NCBI GenBank assembly: GCA_902603095.1
Contig: CACKTS010000011.1
Location: 1-37,119 of the forward strand
Direction: 5' to 3'
Source: an uncultured Alphaproteobacteria bacterium
GTDB taxonomy: Bacteria > Pseudomonadota > Alphaproteobacteria > HIMB59 > GCA-002718135
Length of the DNA stretch: 37,119 bases
Positions 25,534-35,504 of the stretch are shown in pieces. A program made the translations under genes and the position numbers. The first letter of the stretch is position 1, and every line of letters begins with the position of its first letter. Under the pieces are notes generated by a model that worked only from the letters and a program-made list of their open reading frames with translations, was not told the DNA's origin and did no database searches.

Positions 25534-26376
25534 TTATTTTTTTCTAAATTCTGACTTTTTATAAACACCCAAAATTTTAATTTCTTTACAAAAAAATTTC
25601 ATTTCTTCTAATGCTAATTTGACCGAGCTTTGATCTGGGTGTCCTTCAAAATCAACATAAAACTGAGCAACATCAAAACCTTGTGGATGGATATAGCTCT
25701 CCAATTTAGTTATATTAATACCGTTACTAGCAAATCCTCCTAAGCATTTGTACAATGAAGCAGGAATACTCCTCACTTCAAAAACAAGAGTTGTTAGAAG
25801 ATCTTGATCTGATGAACTAATTTGATTCGCATTTTTTGACATAATAAGAAATCTAGTAACATTGTGTTTTGAATCTTGAAAATCTTTTTCAATAATTTCT
25901 AAATCATAAATTTCTGCTGCTAATGAAGATGCTATTGCCGCATTTTCTTTACTTTTAAGTTCAGAAATTTTTTTAGCTGAACCTGCTGTATCTGCTGCAA
26001 TAACCATTTCTTTATTTAAATTAATAATTTTATTTCTACATTGTGCAATACCTTGTTCATGACTATAAATTCTTTTTACATCAGCTATTTTTGTACCACG
26101 CATAACTAATAAATTATGTCTAACTTCTAAAAAATATTCTCCAATAATTTTTAATTCAGAGTCAGGTATTAATCTTTGTGTATCTGCAACTCTACCAGCT
26201 TGAGAATTTTCAATAGGTACTAAAGCAATATCTGCTTGTTCATTTCTTACACATGCAAACATATCTTCAAATGTTGAACAAGCAACACTGTTTGCATTTG
26301 GAAAAACATTTTTACCAGCTTGTTCGCTATAGGCTCCATTTACTCCTTGAAAGGCAAAACTATTTATTTCTTTCAT
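25534..26376 (-). CDS. pheA: Prephenate dehydratase
   Basis: Converts prephenate to phenylpyruvate in phenylalanine synthesis. The 280-aa monofunctional form has GVNGAYSEQAG, VPIENSQAGRV and HNVTRFLIM (the TRF catalytic motif) in the dehydratase domain, then a C-terminal ACT domain (about 190-275) with SIPASLYKCLGGFASNGIN and LESYIHP, the probable phenylalanine sensor. No chorismate mutase domain is fused. It overlaps kdsB by 17 bases. Confidence 0.96.
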   Translation of the reverse strand: MKEINSFAFQGVNGAYSEQAGKNVFPNANSVACSTFEDMFACVRNEQADIALVPIENSQAGRVADTQRLIPDSELKIIGEYFLEVRHNLLVMRGTKIADVKRIYSHEQGIAQCRNKIINLNKEMVIAADTAGSAKKISELKSKENAAIASSLAAEIYDLEIIEKDFQDSKHNVTRFLIMSKNANQISSSDQDLLTTLVFEVRSIPASLYKCLGGFASNGINITKLESYIHPQGFDVAQFYVDFEGHPDQSSVKLALEEMKFFCKEIKILGVYKKSEFRKK

Positions 26377-27100
26377 TATTACTCTTTATGACAGTTTCCA
26401 TTAAAATTAAATCTTCTTTTGTGTCTATACTAATAGGAATGTTTTCTACAAATGTTATTCCAATATTTATACCAGCATCAAGAGCTCTTAATTGCTCCAA
26501 TTTTCTATCTATTTCTCTTTTAGAAGGTGGTAAGGATACAAAGTTACTTAGAGCAATTGGTCTAAAACTATAAACACCAACATGTTGATATATATTTAAT
26601 AATTCTTTTTTCGAAGATTTATAAAAGTCTATGCTATTACCTACAAGATCTGACTTTTTCCAATCTATTGCAACTTTAGTAATATTTTCATTTTTTTCTT
26701 GTTTTGATGTTATATTAGTTGCAAGAGTTCCAATATTGTAGCCATACTCAAGAGGTAAGTTTACACTTTTTATATCATTAGGATCTATCATCGGCATATC
26801 ACCCTGAAGATTTACTATGCTTTCATAATCACTTTTATTATCAATTAAGTTGAATGCTGCGTGCACTCTATCTGTTCCAGAAGGTAAGTTTGGATCAGTC
26901 ATAATTGCCCTACCTCCTTTTGAGGAAATTAGATCAAAAACTTCCTTTTCACTGCAAGCTACAATTACATCACCTATATTTGCCTTAATTCCCTGTCTCC
27001 AAACCCGTTCAATCATAGGAACTCCGCTGATTTTTACCATTGGTTTATTGGGAAAACGCTTAGAAGCCATTCTTGCAGGTATAATAATTGCTGTTTTCAT
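26360..27100 (-). CDS. kdsB: 3-deoxy-manno-octulosonate cytidylyltransferase
   Basis: Activates Kdo as CMP-Kdo for the lipopolysaccharide core, so the cell probably makes Kdo-containing LPS. The 246-aa protein has the nucleotidyltransferase signature IIPARMASKRFPNKPM, SGTDRVHAAF, NLQGDMPMIDP (metal Asp), QHVGVYSFR and LEQLRALDAG, all KdsB-specific. First gene of kdsB-pheA, divergent from the cytochrome c gene across 92 bp. Confidence 0.97.
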   Translation of the reverse strand: MKTAIIIPARMASKRFPNKPMVKISGVPMIERVWRQGIKANIGDVIVACSEKEVFDLISSKGGRAIMTDPNLPSGTDRVHAAFNLIDNKSDYESIVNLQGDMPMIDPNDIKSVNLPLEYGYNIGTLATNITSKQEKNENITKVAIDWKKSDLVGNSIDFYKSSKKELLNIYQHVGVYSFRPIALSNFVSLPPSKREIDRKLEQLRALDAGINIGITFVENIPISIDTKEDLILMETVIKSNNERNK

Positions 27101-27192
27101 AAATTAATGCGACAAATAACCAGTGATTAATATTTTTTTAAGCGTTTTCATTTCTATTCATTTTAAAAAAAATCTATATAGATGTTTTACAC

Positions 27193-27735
27193 ATGTCTGG
27201 ACTTGAAGTTAACAAAATATTAGCTTCCATTATATTGGCTATTCTAGTTGTTACAATTATTAGTAATCTAGGTGATATAATAATTGATATTGACAAAGAT
27301 GAAATAGAAACTGCATATAAAATTGATATCCCCGAATCTGGAGAATTTAAACCCTCAACTAATATTGAAGAAGGAGCATTAGAACCAATATCACTAATAT
27401 TAGCTAATTCTTCTCTAGATAAAGGTCAAAAAATTTTTAAAAAATGTAGTGCATGTCATACTTATGTAAAAGAAGGCGCGAACAAAGTTGGGCCTAACTT
27501 ATGGAATTTAGTTGATAGTCCTAAAGCTAATGTAGAAGGCTATGCTTATTCAAAAGAATTAGCTAAATTTGGTGGTAAATGGAGTTATGAAGAGTTGTCA
27601 CAATTTTTGTATAAACCAAAAGAATATATAAAAGGAACTAAAATGAACTTTTCTGGTTTAAAAAAAGCTCAAGATAGAGCTAACTTAATATTATTTTTAA
27701 GAGAGCAATCTGATAATCCAATTCCTCTTCCTTAA
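27193..27735 (+). CDS. Membrane-anchored class I cytochrome c (CycM-like)
   Basis: The 180-aa protein has an uncleaved N-terminal anchor helix (about residues 9-29), an acidic linker, and a cytochrome c domain with CSACH heme attachment (about 91-95), GPNLWNLV and the axial Met in GTKMNFSG. The form matches the CycM/c552 proteins that pass electrons from the bc1 complex to cytochrome oxidase in alphaproteobacteria, often encoded beside kdsB-pheA. It could work with the bc1 operon at 3057-5608. The paired function is inference. Confidence 0.9.
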   Translation: MSGLEVNKILASIILAILVVTIISNLGDIIIDIDKDEIETAYKIDIPESGEFKPSTNIEEGALEPISLILANSSLDKGQKIFKKCSACHTYVKEGANKVGPNLWNLVDSPKANVEGYAYSKELAKFGGKWSYEELSQFLYKPKEYIKGTKMNFSGLKKAQDRANLILFLREQSDNPIPLP

Positions 27736-27743
27736 ATTATCTG

Positions 27744-28520
27744 ATGAATAATTCTTATCAGGAATATCTTAATTTTGCTAACAAACTTGCTGATGCAGCA
27801 AGTGTTACTTCAATGCAGTATTTTAGAACTTCTCTAGATATCGATAACAAAAGTGATCAAAGTCCAGTAACTATTGCGGATAAAAATACTGAACTAAAAA
27901 TAAGATCAATGATAGAGAAAGAATATCCTAGTCATGGTATTTTAGGCGAAGAGTTTGATAACATTAATTCTAATGCAGAATTTATTTGGGTTATAGATCC
28001 CATTGACGGTACACGAAGTTATATTGCAGGACATAAAGATTTTGGTAATTTGATTTCTTTAACTCATAATAAGAAACCTATAATTGGAATCATTAATTGT
28101 CCTGCACATAATGAAAGATGGGTTGGAGTAAAAGATCAAATTTCAACTTATAATAAGCAACCTACACAATCTTCAAAAATAATAAATATAGAAGACGCTT
28201 ATCTTTTTACTTCAGGTTTATATTTTGATGAACCTAATTTGAGAAATGCAGTAAAAAAATTAAATAAAAAAGTGAAGTATTACAGATATGGTGGTGATTG
28301 TTACATGTATGGATTGGTTGCATCAGGATTAATTGATATTGTTATTGAAGACACCTTGAAAGTGCATGATTATATGGCATTAGTAAATGTAATTGAGGGA
28401 GCTGGAGGCAAAATTACCGATAAATTTGGTAAGGAAATAAGTACAGATTCTCAAGGAAGTGTAGTAGTTTCAGCCAATGAAGAGCTTCACTCCAAGTTAA
28501 TTTATTTAATAAATGAATAA
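27744..28520 (+). CDS. hisN: Inositol monophosphatase family, probable HisN-type histidinol-phosphatase
   Basis: The 258-aa Mg-dependent phosphatase has GILGEEF (metal Glu), WVIDPIDGTRSYIAG (metal Asp residues) and the late HDYMALVNVIEGAGG with the third metal Asp. The DGTRSY/F variant is common in alphaproteobacterial histidinol-phosphatases of this fold, but inositol or sugar phosphate activity is possible. It is 8 bases after the cytochrome c gene and precedes the Yej transporter. Confidence 0.75.
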   Translation: MNNSYQEYLNFANKLADAASVTSMQYFRTSLDIDNKSDQSPVTIADKNTELKIRSMIEKEYPSHGILGEEFDNINSNAEFIWVIDPIDGTRSYIAGHKDFGNLISLTHNKKPIIGIINCPAHNERWVGVKDQISTYNKQPTQSSKIINIEDAYLFTSGLYFDEPNLRNAVKKLNKKVKYYRYGGDCYMYGLVASGLIDIVIEDTLKVHDYMALVNVIEGAGGKITDKFGKEISTDSQGSVVVSANEELHSKLIYLINE

Positions 28521-28522
28521 AA

Positions 28523-28542
28523 TTAATTTAAATTTAAATTAA
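28523..28542. repeat. Perfect 20-bp A/T palindrome before the Yej operon
   Basis: TTAATTTAAA at 28523-28532 is followed directly by its reverse complement TTTAAATTAA. It lies between the hisN stop and the yejA ATG (40-bp spacer), where an operator or weak hairpin could act. All-A/T sequence makes chance origin likely. Confidence 0.3.
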
Positions 28543-28560
28543 ATAAATTATATTAACTTT

Positions 28561-30390
28561 ATGAAAATCTTAATCTCGATCTCGACTTTTTTTCTCTTAT
28601 CAATTTCACAAAATATTTTTGCAAATACTAATATATCCCATGCAATTGCTATGCACGGGGAGCCAAAATATAACGAAGATTTTGTCAGTGTAGAGTATAT
28701 TAGTAATAGTGCTTTAAAAGGCGGTAATATTGTTAGAAGCTCAATTGGCAATTATGATACATTTAATCCATTCACTTTAAAAGGAACCTCTGCTTCTGGG
28801 ATAGGGCTATTATATGAAAGTTTGACTGTTGGATCGAGTGATGAAGCTTTTACTGAATATGGACTTTTAGCTAAACAAATTGAATGGCCTGATGACCGAT
28901 CATGGGTAGAATTTACTATTAGAGATCAAGCTGAATGGCATGATGGGGAAAAAATTAAAAGCGATGATGTAGTCTGGACTTTCAATACATTAATGGAAAA
29001 AGGACATCCATTTTATAAGTATTACTATGGAGATGTAAGCGAAGTTATTAAAGTTACAGATAATAAAGTTAGATTTATATTTTCTACAAGTACTAATAAA
29101 GAATTACCACTAATTGTTGGTCAACTTCCAGTACTCCCTAAACACTATTGGGAAGATAAAAATTTTGAAGAAACAACACTAGATATTCCTGTTGGAAGTG
29201 GTCCTTATAAAATTAAATCCTTTGATGCAGGTAGATCAATAACTTATGAATTAAATCAGGATTATTGGGGTTTTAAAAATAATGCTGTTCCAATTAAAGT
29301 GGGTAAGGATAATTTTGGTACTATAAGATATGATTATTATAAAGATAGAGGGGTAGAAAGAGAGGCTTTTAAATCTGGTGAGATTGATTTCTTTTCTGAA
29401 AATACTTCAAAAGAATGGGCAACAGGCTATGAAATTGATGCTGTAAAAGAAGGATTAATTAAAAAAGAACTAATATCTCATGAAAATCCTCAAGGAATGC
29501 AAGCTTTTGCATTTAATACACGTAAAGATATTTTTAAAGATAAAAGAATTAGAAAGGCATTATCATATGCATTTGATTTTGAATGGACTAATAAAAATTT
29601 GTTTTATGGAGCATATAAAAGAACAAATAGTTTTTTTGAAAATTCAGAACTCTCTTCAAGTGGATTACCTTCAAAAGAAGAGCTGGTTTATCTAAATCCA
29701 TATATGGATGTTCTACCAAAAGAAATTTTTAATGAAGAATATAAAAACCCAATAACGGATGGTTCTGGTTTTATAAGAGATCAACTACAAGAAGCTACAA
29801 AATTAATTAGAGACGCTGGATGGAATTTAAAAGAAGGAAAGCTTGAAAATTCGAAAGGTGAGCCATTTGTATTTGAAATTTTATTAGTGTCGCCAGCTTT
29901 TGAGAGAATAGTATTACCATTTATTGATAATTTAGAAAAACTAGGAATTAATGCATCTTTAAGAACAATAGATAGCTCACAATACCAAAAAAGAATTGAA
30001 AGCTTTGACTTTGATATGGTTGTGTTTACATTTTCACAAAGCTTATCTCCTGGGAATGAACAAAGAAATTTTTGGGGTTCAGATGCCGCAGATACAAATG
30101 GGTCTCGTAATGTTATTGGAATTAAAAATGATGTTGTTGATATTTTAATAGAAAAACTGATTAATGCTAAAGATAGAAAAGATTTAATAACTATTACACG
30201 AGCTTTAGATAGAGTATTATTGTGGAATTATTTTGTAATTCCTCAATGGCATATTTCTGCCTACAGAGTGCTATACTGGGATATGTTTGATCAACCTAAA
30301 CAAAAGCCTAAATATTCCCTAGGATTTGATACTTGGTGGATTAATCAAAATAAATTTAATTTTATTAATTCTCAAAGATCATCAAACTAA
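28561..30390 (+). CDS. yejA: Extracellular solute-binding protein family 5, YejA-like
   Basis: Periplasmic substrate-binding subunit of a peptide-type ABC importer. The 609-aa protein has a signal peptide (about 1-21, ending near IFANTN) and the family-5 features: FNPFTLKG, the WVEFTIRDQAEWHDGEKIKSDDVVWTF block, PVGSGPYKI, and YELNQDYWG. The length and the neighbouring YejB/E/F order fit the microcin C/oligopeptide YejABEF type, which takes up peptides and some peptide-like antibiotics. The natural ligand is not known. Confidence 0.9.
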   Translation: MKILISISTFFLLSISQNIFANTNISHAIAMHGEPKYNEDFVSVEYISNSALKGGNIVRSSIGNYDTFNPFTLKGTSASGIGLLYESLTVGSSDEAFTEYGLLAKQIEWPDDRSWVEFTIRDQAEWHDGEKIKSDDVVWTFNTLMEKGHPFYKYYYGDVSEVIKVTDNKVRFIFSTSTNKELPLIVGQLPVLPKHYWEDKNFEETTLDIPVGSGPYKIKSFDAGRSITYELNQDYWGFKNNAVPIKVGKDNFGTIRYDYYKDRGVEREAFKSGEIDFFSENTSKEWATGYEIDAVKEGLIKKELISHENPQGMQAFAFNTRKDIFKDKRIRKALSYAFDFEWTNKNLFYGAYKRTNSFFENSELSSSGLPSKEELVYLNPYMDVLPKEIFNEEYKNPITDGSGFIRDQLQEATKLIRDAGWNLKEGKLENSKGEPFVFEILLVSPAFERIVLPFIDNLEKLGINASLRTIDSSQYQKRIESFDFDMVVFTFSQSLSPGNEQRNFWGSDAADTNGSRNVIGIKNDVVDILIEKLINAKDRKDLITITRALDRVLLWNYFVIPQWHISAYRVLYWDMFDQPKQKPKYSLGFDTWWINQNKFNFINSQRSSN

Positions 30391-30430
30391 TAAGTTAAAC
30401 ATTCTATATAAATAATATAAAATCATTCTA

Positions 30431-31534
30431 ATGGGTGCTTATTTAATAAGACGATTACTCCTTATATTTCCAACACTTTTTGGAATAATGTTAATTAACT
30501 TTGCAATTATTCAAATTGTTCCTGGAGGTCCAGTAGAGCAAATGATTGCTCAAATGACAGGAACTGCTGTTGAGTCTACTGCTCGTTTTTCAGGAGCTGA
30601 TGATGGAGAATTAAGTTCCAGTTTCGATGCATCAAGCTTTGAAAATGGCGACTCAAAATACAGAGGAGCGCAAGGTCTTGATCCAGATATCATCAAAGAA
30701 ATTGAAATAATGTACGGTATGGATAAACCTGCTCATGAAAGATTTTTTAAAATGTTGAAAAGTTATATTTTTTTTGATTTTGGTGAAAGTTTTTTTCGTG
30801 ATCAAAAAGTAACTTCACTTGTTTTGGATAAGATGCCTGTTTCAATATCTCTTGGTTTATGGACAACATTATTAGTTTATTTAATTTCTATTCCTCTTGG
30901 CATAAGAAAAGCTATAAAAGACGGGTCAAGATTTGATATTATTTCAAGTAGTATTGTAACTATTGGATATGCAATTCCAAATTTTTTATTTGCAGTTATA
31001 CTTATTGTTTTTTTTGCTGGGGGTCGTTTTTATGATATATTTCCATTAAGAGGCTTAGTATCAGAAAATTTTTATGAGTTGAGTCTTCTTTCTCAAATTA
31101 AAGATTACTTTTGGCATTTAACTCTACCTTTAATTGCCATGATTGTTAGTGGTTTTGCAGGACTAACATTTTTAACAAAAAATTCATTTATTGATCAAAT
31201 TAACCAACAATATGTAATGACTGCAAGAGCAAAAGGATTATCAGAGAGAAAAGTTCTTTACAGTCATGTTTTTAGAAATGCTATGCTAATTGTAATAGCT
31301 GGTTTTCCTTCTGCATTTATTGGAATATTATTTTCAAGTTCTTTATTTATTGAAGTTATATTTTCTTTAGATGGTTTAGGGTTGCTAGGTTATGAAGCTG
31401 CACTTACAAGAGACTATCCTGTAATATTTGCTACATTGTATTTTTTTTCATTACTTGGTCTTATCATGGGTATAATAGGAGATTTTATGTATTCCTTAAT
31501 TGATCCTAGAATTGATTTTGAGTCTAGAGAATGA
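30431..31534 (+). CDS. yejB: ABC transporter permease, YejB-like
   Basis: A 367-aa DppB/OppB-type permease: N-terminal [23 protein letters not shown], a periplasmic insert of about 60 residues typical of YejB (roughly 45-110), then the binding-protein-dependent permease domain with the EAA loop [22 protein letters not shown] that contacts the ATPase. Six membrane helices are expected. It overlaps yejE by 4 bases. Confidence 0.92.
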   Translation: MGAYLIRRLLLIFPTLFGIMLINFAIIQIVPGGPVEQMIAQMTGTAVESTARFSGADDGELSSSFDASSFENGDSKYRGAQGLDPDIIKEIEIMYGMDKPAHERFFKMLKSYIFFDFGESFFRDQKVTSLVLDKMPVSISLGLWTTLLVYLISIPLGIRKAIKDGSRFDIISSSIVTIGYAIPNFLFAVILIVFFAGGRFYDIFPLRGLVSENFYELSLLSQIKDYFWHLTLPLIAMIVSGFAGLTFLTKNSFIDQINQQYVMTARAKGLSERKVLYSHVFRNAMLIVIAGFPSAFIGILFSSSLFIEVIFSLDGLGLLGYEAALTRDYPVIFATLYFFSLLGLIMGIIGDFMYSLIDPRIDFESRE

Positions 31535-32559
31535 AAAATTTATCTGCATTAAATAAAAGACGTTTAAACAACTTTATTTCAAACAAACGTGGTATTTATT
31601 CTTTCTGGATTTTTTTTATTTTATTTATAATTTCATTATTTGCTGACTTTATAGCTAATGATAAACCACTACTAATAAAATTTGAAAATCAATTTTATTA
31701 TCCAATTTTTCAATCCTATTCAGAAACAACATTTGGTGGAGATTTTGAAACTGAAGCAGACTATAGGGATCCATTTGTAAAAAATTTAATTAATTCTTCT
31801 GGCTGGATGATAATGCCTATAATTCCTTATAAATATAACACTATTATTCGTGATATTGATAGTCCTGCACCCTCTCCACCAAGTAAAAAAAATTGGCTTG
31901 GAACAGATGATCAAGCTAGAGATGTTTTATCAAGATTAATCTATGGTTTTAGAATATCAATTTTGTTCGGCTTTACTTTAACCTTTTTTTCTATGATCAT
32001 CGGTGTTACAGCTGGAGCAGTTCAAGGATATTTTGGTGGAAAAACTGATCTTTTTTTTCAAAGATTTATGGAAATTTGGTCTGCTGTACCAACATTATAT
32101 ATTTTAATAATACTTGCTAGCGTCATACAACCAAATTTTTGGTGGCTACTGATTATTTTACTCCTTTTTAGTTGGATGGGGTATGTAGGGGTAGTTAGAG
32201 CAGAATTTTTAAGAGCAAGAAACTTTGATTATATTAGAGCGGCTAAAGCACTTGGAGTTAGCACATCAAAAATAATTATTAGACATATGATCCCGAATGC
32301 GACTGTTGCCACAATAACATTTCTTCCATTTAGTTTAAGCGCATCAGTTACTGCGTTATCAGGATTAGATTTTTTAGGCTTTGGTTTACCTCCTGGATCT
32401 GCATCACTTGGTGAAATGGTAAACCAAGGTCGCAATAATTTACAAGCACCATGGTTAGGTTTGACAAGTTTTTTTACATTAGGTTTAATGCTTGGTCTTT
32501 TAGTTTTCATTGGTGAAGCAGTAAGAGATGCTCTTGATCCCAGAAAGACATTTAAGTAG
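31531..32559 (+). CDS. yejE: ABC transporter permease, YejE-like
   Basis: The 342-aa second permease (DppC/OppC family). It has a first helix at about 23-42, a long periplasmic loop with [20 protein letters not shown], then the transport domain with EAA loop [20 protein letters not shown] and [19 protein letters not shown]. It starts inside the end of yejB and ends one base before the yejF ATG. Confidence 0.93.
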   Translation: MKNLSALNKRRLNNFISNKRGIYSFWIFFILFIISLFADFIANDKPLLIKFENQFYYPIFQSYSETTFGGDFETEADYRDPFVKNLINSSGWMIMPIIPYKYNTIIRDIDSPAPSPPSKKNWLGTDDQARDVLSRLIYGFRISILFGFTLTFFSMIIGVTAGAVQGYFGGKTDLFFQRFMEIWSAVPTLYILIILASVIQPNFWWLLIILLLFSWMGYVGVVRAEFLRARNFDYIRAAKALGVSTSKIIIRHMIPNATVATITFLPFSLSASVTALSGLDFLGFGLPPGSASLGEMVNQGRNNLQAPWLGLTSFFTLGLMLGLLVFIGEAVRDALDPRKTFK

Positions 32560-32560
32560 T

Positions 32561-34138
32561 ATGGCTAATATTGTTTCAATTAAAAATTTATCAATTAGTT
32601 TTAAAGAGAATAAAAAAGTAGTTGATCAAATCAACATAGATATCCCAAAAGGTAAAACTGTTGCAATCGTTGGAGAGTCTGGTTCTGGTAAAACTTTGTC
32701 TGCTTTAAGTATTTTGAGATTATTGCCCAGTAGTGCAATAATTGATAAAGGAAATATTTTCTTTAACAATAAAGATTTACTTAAACTCCCATTAAAAGAT
32801 ATAGAAAGAATTAGAGGAAATAGGATAACTACAATTTTCCAAGAACCAATGTCAAGTTTAAATCCTTTACATACTATCGATAAACAAATTAAAGAAATTA
32901 TTACAACACATAAGGCTACAAATATTGAAGCGCTAAATCAAAATGTTATTAAATTATTAAAAGAGGTAAATTTAGAAGATATATTAAATAGACCAAATAT
33001 TTATTCTTATGAACTTTCAGGGGGGCAGCGTCAAAGAGTCATGATTGCAATGAGTATTGCAAATAATCCTGACTTGTTAATTGCTGATGAACCTACAACA
33101 GCACTAGATGTAACAGTACAACTTCAAATTTTAGAACTCTTGAATAAAATTCAAAAAGAAAGAGAAATGTCAATTTTATTTATTAGTCATGACCTAGGAG
33201 TAGTTAATAAAATAGCAGATTATATTTACGTAATGAAGGATGGTAAAATTATCGAACACGGGGGAAAATCACAAATATTTGAAAATCCTAAAGAAAATTA
33301 CACTAAGAAATTAGTAAACTCTCAAAGTACGGTTAGAAAAAATGATAAGAAAAAAACATCAGAAATTTTAAGAATTGAAAATTTGAAAGTATGGTACCCA
33401 GTTAAAAAAGGTCTATTTAAAAAAACAGTCGATTATATTAAGGCAATTGATGATATTAATTTTACCTTAAACGAAAAAGAAACAATTGGAATAGTTGGAG
33501 AATCTGGTTCTGGCAAAACTTCTCTTGTACTAGCTATTTTAAAACTAATCACATCTTCTGGAAAAATAACATTTAATAAAATTAATTTAAATTCAATTAA
33601 AAAAAATGAATTAAAAAATATTCGGAAAAACATTCAAATTATTTTTCAAGACCCTTATTCATCATTAAGCCCCAGAATGAATGTGCAAGAAATACTAACT
33701 GAAGGTATAGATGTACATTTTCCTAAACAATCTCATATTGAAAAAATACAAATGTTAAAAGATATTTTAAATGAAACTGGAATGAATTATGATCGTGATT
33801 ATAATAAATATCCTCATGAATTTTCAGGTGGTCAACGACAAAGAATCGCTATAGCTAGAGCCTTAATATTAAAACCTAAAATACTAATTTTAGATGAACC
33901 AACTTCAGCTCTAGATATTACTATACAAAATCAAATTTTAGATTTACTTCAAAATCTTCAAGAAAAATTTTCACTAAGTTATATATTTATTAGTCATGAT
34001 ATGAATGTTATAAGATCTGTCTCAGATAAGATAATAGTTCTTAAAACTGGAAAATTAATTGAATACGATGAAGCTAAAAATATTTTTAATAACCCTGTTG
34101 ATAATTATACAAAAAATTTAATACGCTCAGTTATATAA
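32561..34138 (+). CDS. yejF: ABC transporter ATP-binding protein, fused double ATPase, YejF-like
   Basis: Powers the peptide importer. The 525-aa protein contains two complete ATPase domains. Domain 1 has Walker A GESGSGKT, signature LSGGQRQR and Walker B LLIADEPTTALD; domain 2 has GESGSGKT, FSGGQRQR and ILILDEPTSALD. Each is followed by the ISHD switch His. The ATG at 32561, one base after the yejE stop, is preferred; an in-frame ATG 33 bases upstream lies inside yejE and would add an off-family leader. Last gene before the accessory region. Confidence 0.95.
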   Translation: MANIVSIKNLSISFKENKKVVDQINIDIPKGKTVAIVGESGSGKTLSALSILRLLPSSAIIDKGNIFFNNKDLLKLPLKDIERIRGNRITTIFQEPMSSLNPLHTIDKQIKEIITTHKATNIEALNQNVIKLLKEVNLEDILNRPNIYSYELSGGQRQRVMIAMSIANNPDLLIADEPTTALDVTVQLQILELLNKIQKEREMSILFISHDLGVVNKIADYIYVMKDGKIIEHGGKSQIFENPKENYTKKLVNSQSTVRKNDKKKTSEILRIENLKVWYPVKKGLFKKTVDYIKAIDDINFTLNEKETIGIVGESGSGKTSLVLAILKLITSSGKITFNKINLNSIKKNELKNIRKNIQIIFQDPYSSLSPRMNVQEILTEGIDVHFPKQSHIEKIQMLKDILNETGMNYDRDYNKYPHEFSGGQRQRIAIARALILKPKILILDEPTSALDITIQNQILDLLQNLQEKFSLSYIFISHDMNVIRSVSDKIIVLKTGKLIEYDEAKNIFNNPVDNYTKNLIRSVI

Positions 34139-34149
34139 ATACGGACAAG

Positions 34150-34258
34150 ACTTTACTCGCTTTCCAAGCCTGCTGATTAAAAACAAATTGTAGTTTTTCT
34201 AGGAAAAAATTAAGAGTGAAAATATAAATACCGGGTGTACAAGTGCAACCTATGGGTT
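34150..34258. repeat. Attachment-site-like repeat, copy A (decayed tRNA-Ser core plus arm site)
   Basis: About 109 bp closely matching 35546-35655 (copy B). It includes the tRNA-Ser anticodon-loop core CGCTTTCCAAGC (34158-34169, written on the plus strand with one mismatch nearby), the shared TGCTGATTAAA and AAATACCGGGTGT, and the arm-like GTGCAACCTAT. The first 32 bases differ from copy B at only 3 places. It starts 11 bases after the yejF stop and its end runs into the last codons of the SGNH gene. Read as the left junction of an old integration. Confidence 0.75.
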
Positions 34259-35371
34259 TCCAAAATATTCACTCATCATAATCTCATATATATAATGATG
34301 ACCTTTTTTATTCCAATGTATATCTCCATCAACAAATAAGCTTTTAACTATATTTTCAGGATTATCTTTTTCAAAAAATTCAAATAAATCAATAAAATTA
34401 ATATTTTTTGTTTTAGACCAATTACTCCAAAAATCTCTATGAAGGATAGATTCATGACCATAGTATATCTGATTAGGCCAAGGATAAATTACAAGTGTAA
34501 ATCGAATTTTATTATTATCACACAGCTCTAATAAACTATTTAAATAAAAATCAGCAAGTTCTCTTCCTTTTTTCCCATAAAGTTTCCATAAGTTAATATC
34601 ACGAGTCCAATTCCCACGCTCAGCATTTATAGATTTATATAGATTCATATGTTCTATATTTGTATTTAAAAAACTTAAGTTGAATTCTTCTGATGCTTTA
34701 AATTTTAAAATAAGATTTTCTTTAATAATATTAATTTTTGTAAAAATTATATCAAAAAATAAATACGTGGAAATATTTTGAATAAAAAATTCTTGTAAAT
34801 AATTTCTTAAACTAAATTTTTTTATATCATTGCTATCAAAATTTATATTATAATAAAATTCATCAGGTATATCTGATATATCTAAGAATACTATAAGCTC
34901 ATTAAATTTTATTTTTTTTACTTCGATCAGGTGTTTAATTTTTTTAAAATAGATTATTGGTGATTGGCTTGCAACTCCAGCATTTAATATTTCAATATTT
35001 TGATTTAACATTTGATTATCTAAAAGGCCTAAAAAGGTATCTTCATATTTGAAGCCAATGCCTTCAGTAAAAGAATCACCTATTATGATTATTCTTTGTT
35101 TATGATTAGTTTCTTTATTGATTTTTCTATTAGATTTGTCTTTGAAACCAAGAGAATTAGTAAAAAACTTATATTTATATGATCCCCAATAATCAAATGT
35201 ATCAACCTCCTCTTTAAAAGAATGATGATAATTTATATTTGCTATTCTATGGTCTTGTTTTGGATAAAAATTTTCATAAAAATTAAACTTCGAAATAAAA
35301 AAAAAAGTTAAAATAAAATCAAAAATTATAAGTATTATTATAAATATAATTATATTTGATAATTTTTTCAT
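34250..35371 (-). CDS. SGNH/GDSL hydrolase-fold protein, AlgJ/AlgX-like, membrane-anchored
   Basis: The 373-aa product (ATG at 35371) has an N-terminal membrane helix (about residues 5-25), then IIIIGDSFTEG with the nucleophile Ser in GDS (98-100), NAGVASQSP (block II Gly) and, near the end, GDIHWNKKG, a DxHW form seen in AlgJ/AlgX-type O-acetyltransferases. These enzymes usually acetylate polysaccharides outside the membrane; the substrate here is unknown. An in-frame TTG 21 bases upstream is a weaker start. Its last codons fall within repeat copy A. It stands alone between copies A and C and looks like cargo of an integrated unit. Confidence 0.75.
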   Translation of the reverse strand: MKKLSNIIIFIIILIIFDFILTFFFISKFNFYENFYPKQDHRIANINYHHSFKEEVDTFDYWGSYKYKFFTNSLGFKDKSNRKINKETNHKQRIIIIGDSFTEGIGFKYEDTFLGLLDNQMLNQNIEILNAGVASQSPIIYFKKIKHLIEVKKIKFNELIVFLDISDIPDEFYYNINFDSNDIKKFSLRNYLQEFFIQNISTYLFFDIIFTKINIIKENLILKFKASEEFNLSFLNTNIEHMNLYKSINAERGNWTRDINLWKLYGKKGRELADFYLNSLLELCDNNKIRFTLVIYPWPNQIYYGHESILHRDFWSNWSKTKNINFIDLFEFFEKDNPENIVKSLFVDGDIHWNKKGHHYIYEIMMSEYFGNP

Positions 35372-35420
35372 ATAATTAATAAATTGTGACAATTATCTTA
35401 CCATCTCTAACTTAGAATAT

Positions 35421-35462
35421 TGATTAAAAATAAATACACAAATGCAACCCATGTGCAACCAA
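35421..35462. repeat. Attachment-arm-like repeat, copy C
   Basis: Contains ATGCAACCCAT followed by GTGCAACC, two near-identical half-sites spaced 11 bp, and TGATTAAAAA/TAAATAC words shared with copy A. It lies 43 bases from the CCA end of the tRNA-Ser fragment. In an accretion model it is the right arm of the first element. Confidence 0.6.
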
Positions 35463-35504
35463 ACTTATTTCTATTAAAAAGTGTTAAATGAAAAATCTTA
35501 ATTA

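Noticed and set aside
25326-25547. 73-aa plus-strand reading frame over the dnaX start
   Set aside because: It lies across the SRP RNA and the 5' end of dnaX on the opposite strand and has no family resemblance or ribosome-binding site.
32528-32560. Upstream start for yejF
   Set aside because: The extra 11 residues lie inside the end of yejE, and the ATG at 32561 gives the expected ABC-domain N-terminus.
34139-34249. Terminator after yejF
   Set aside because: No GC-rich hairpin with a U tract; the sequence is accounted for by the attachment-site repeat.
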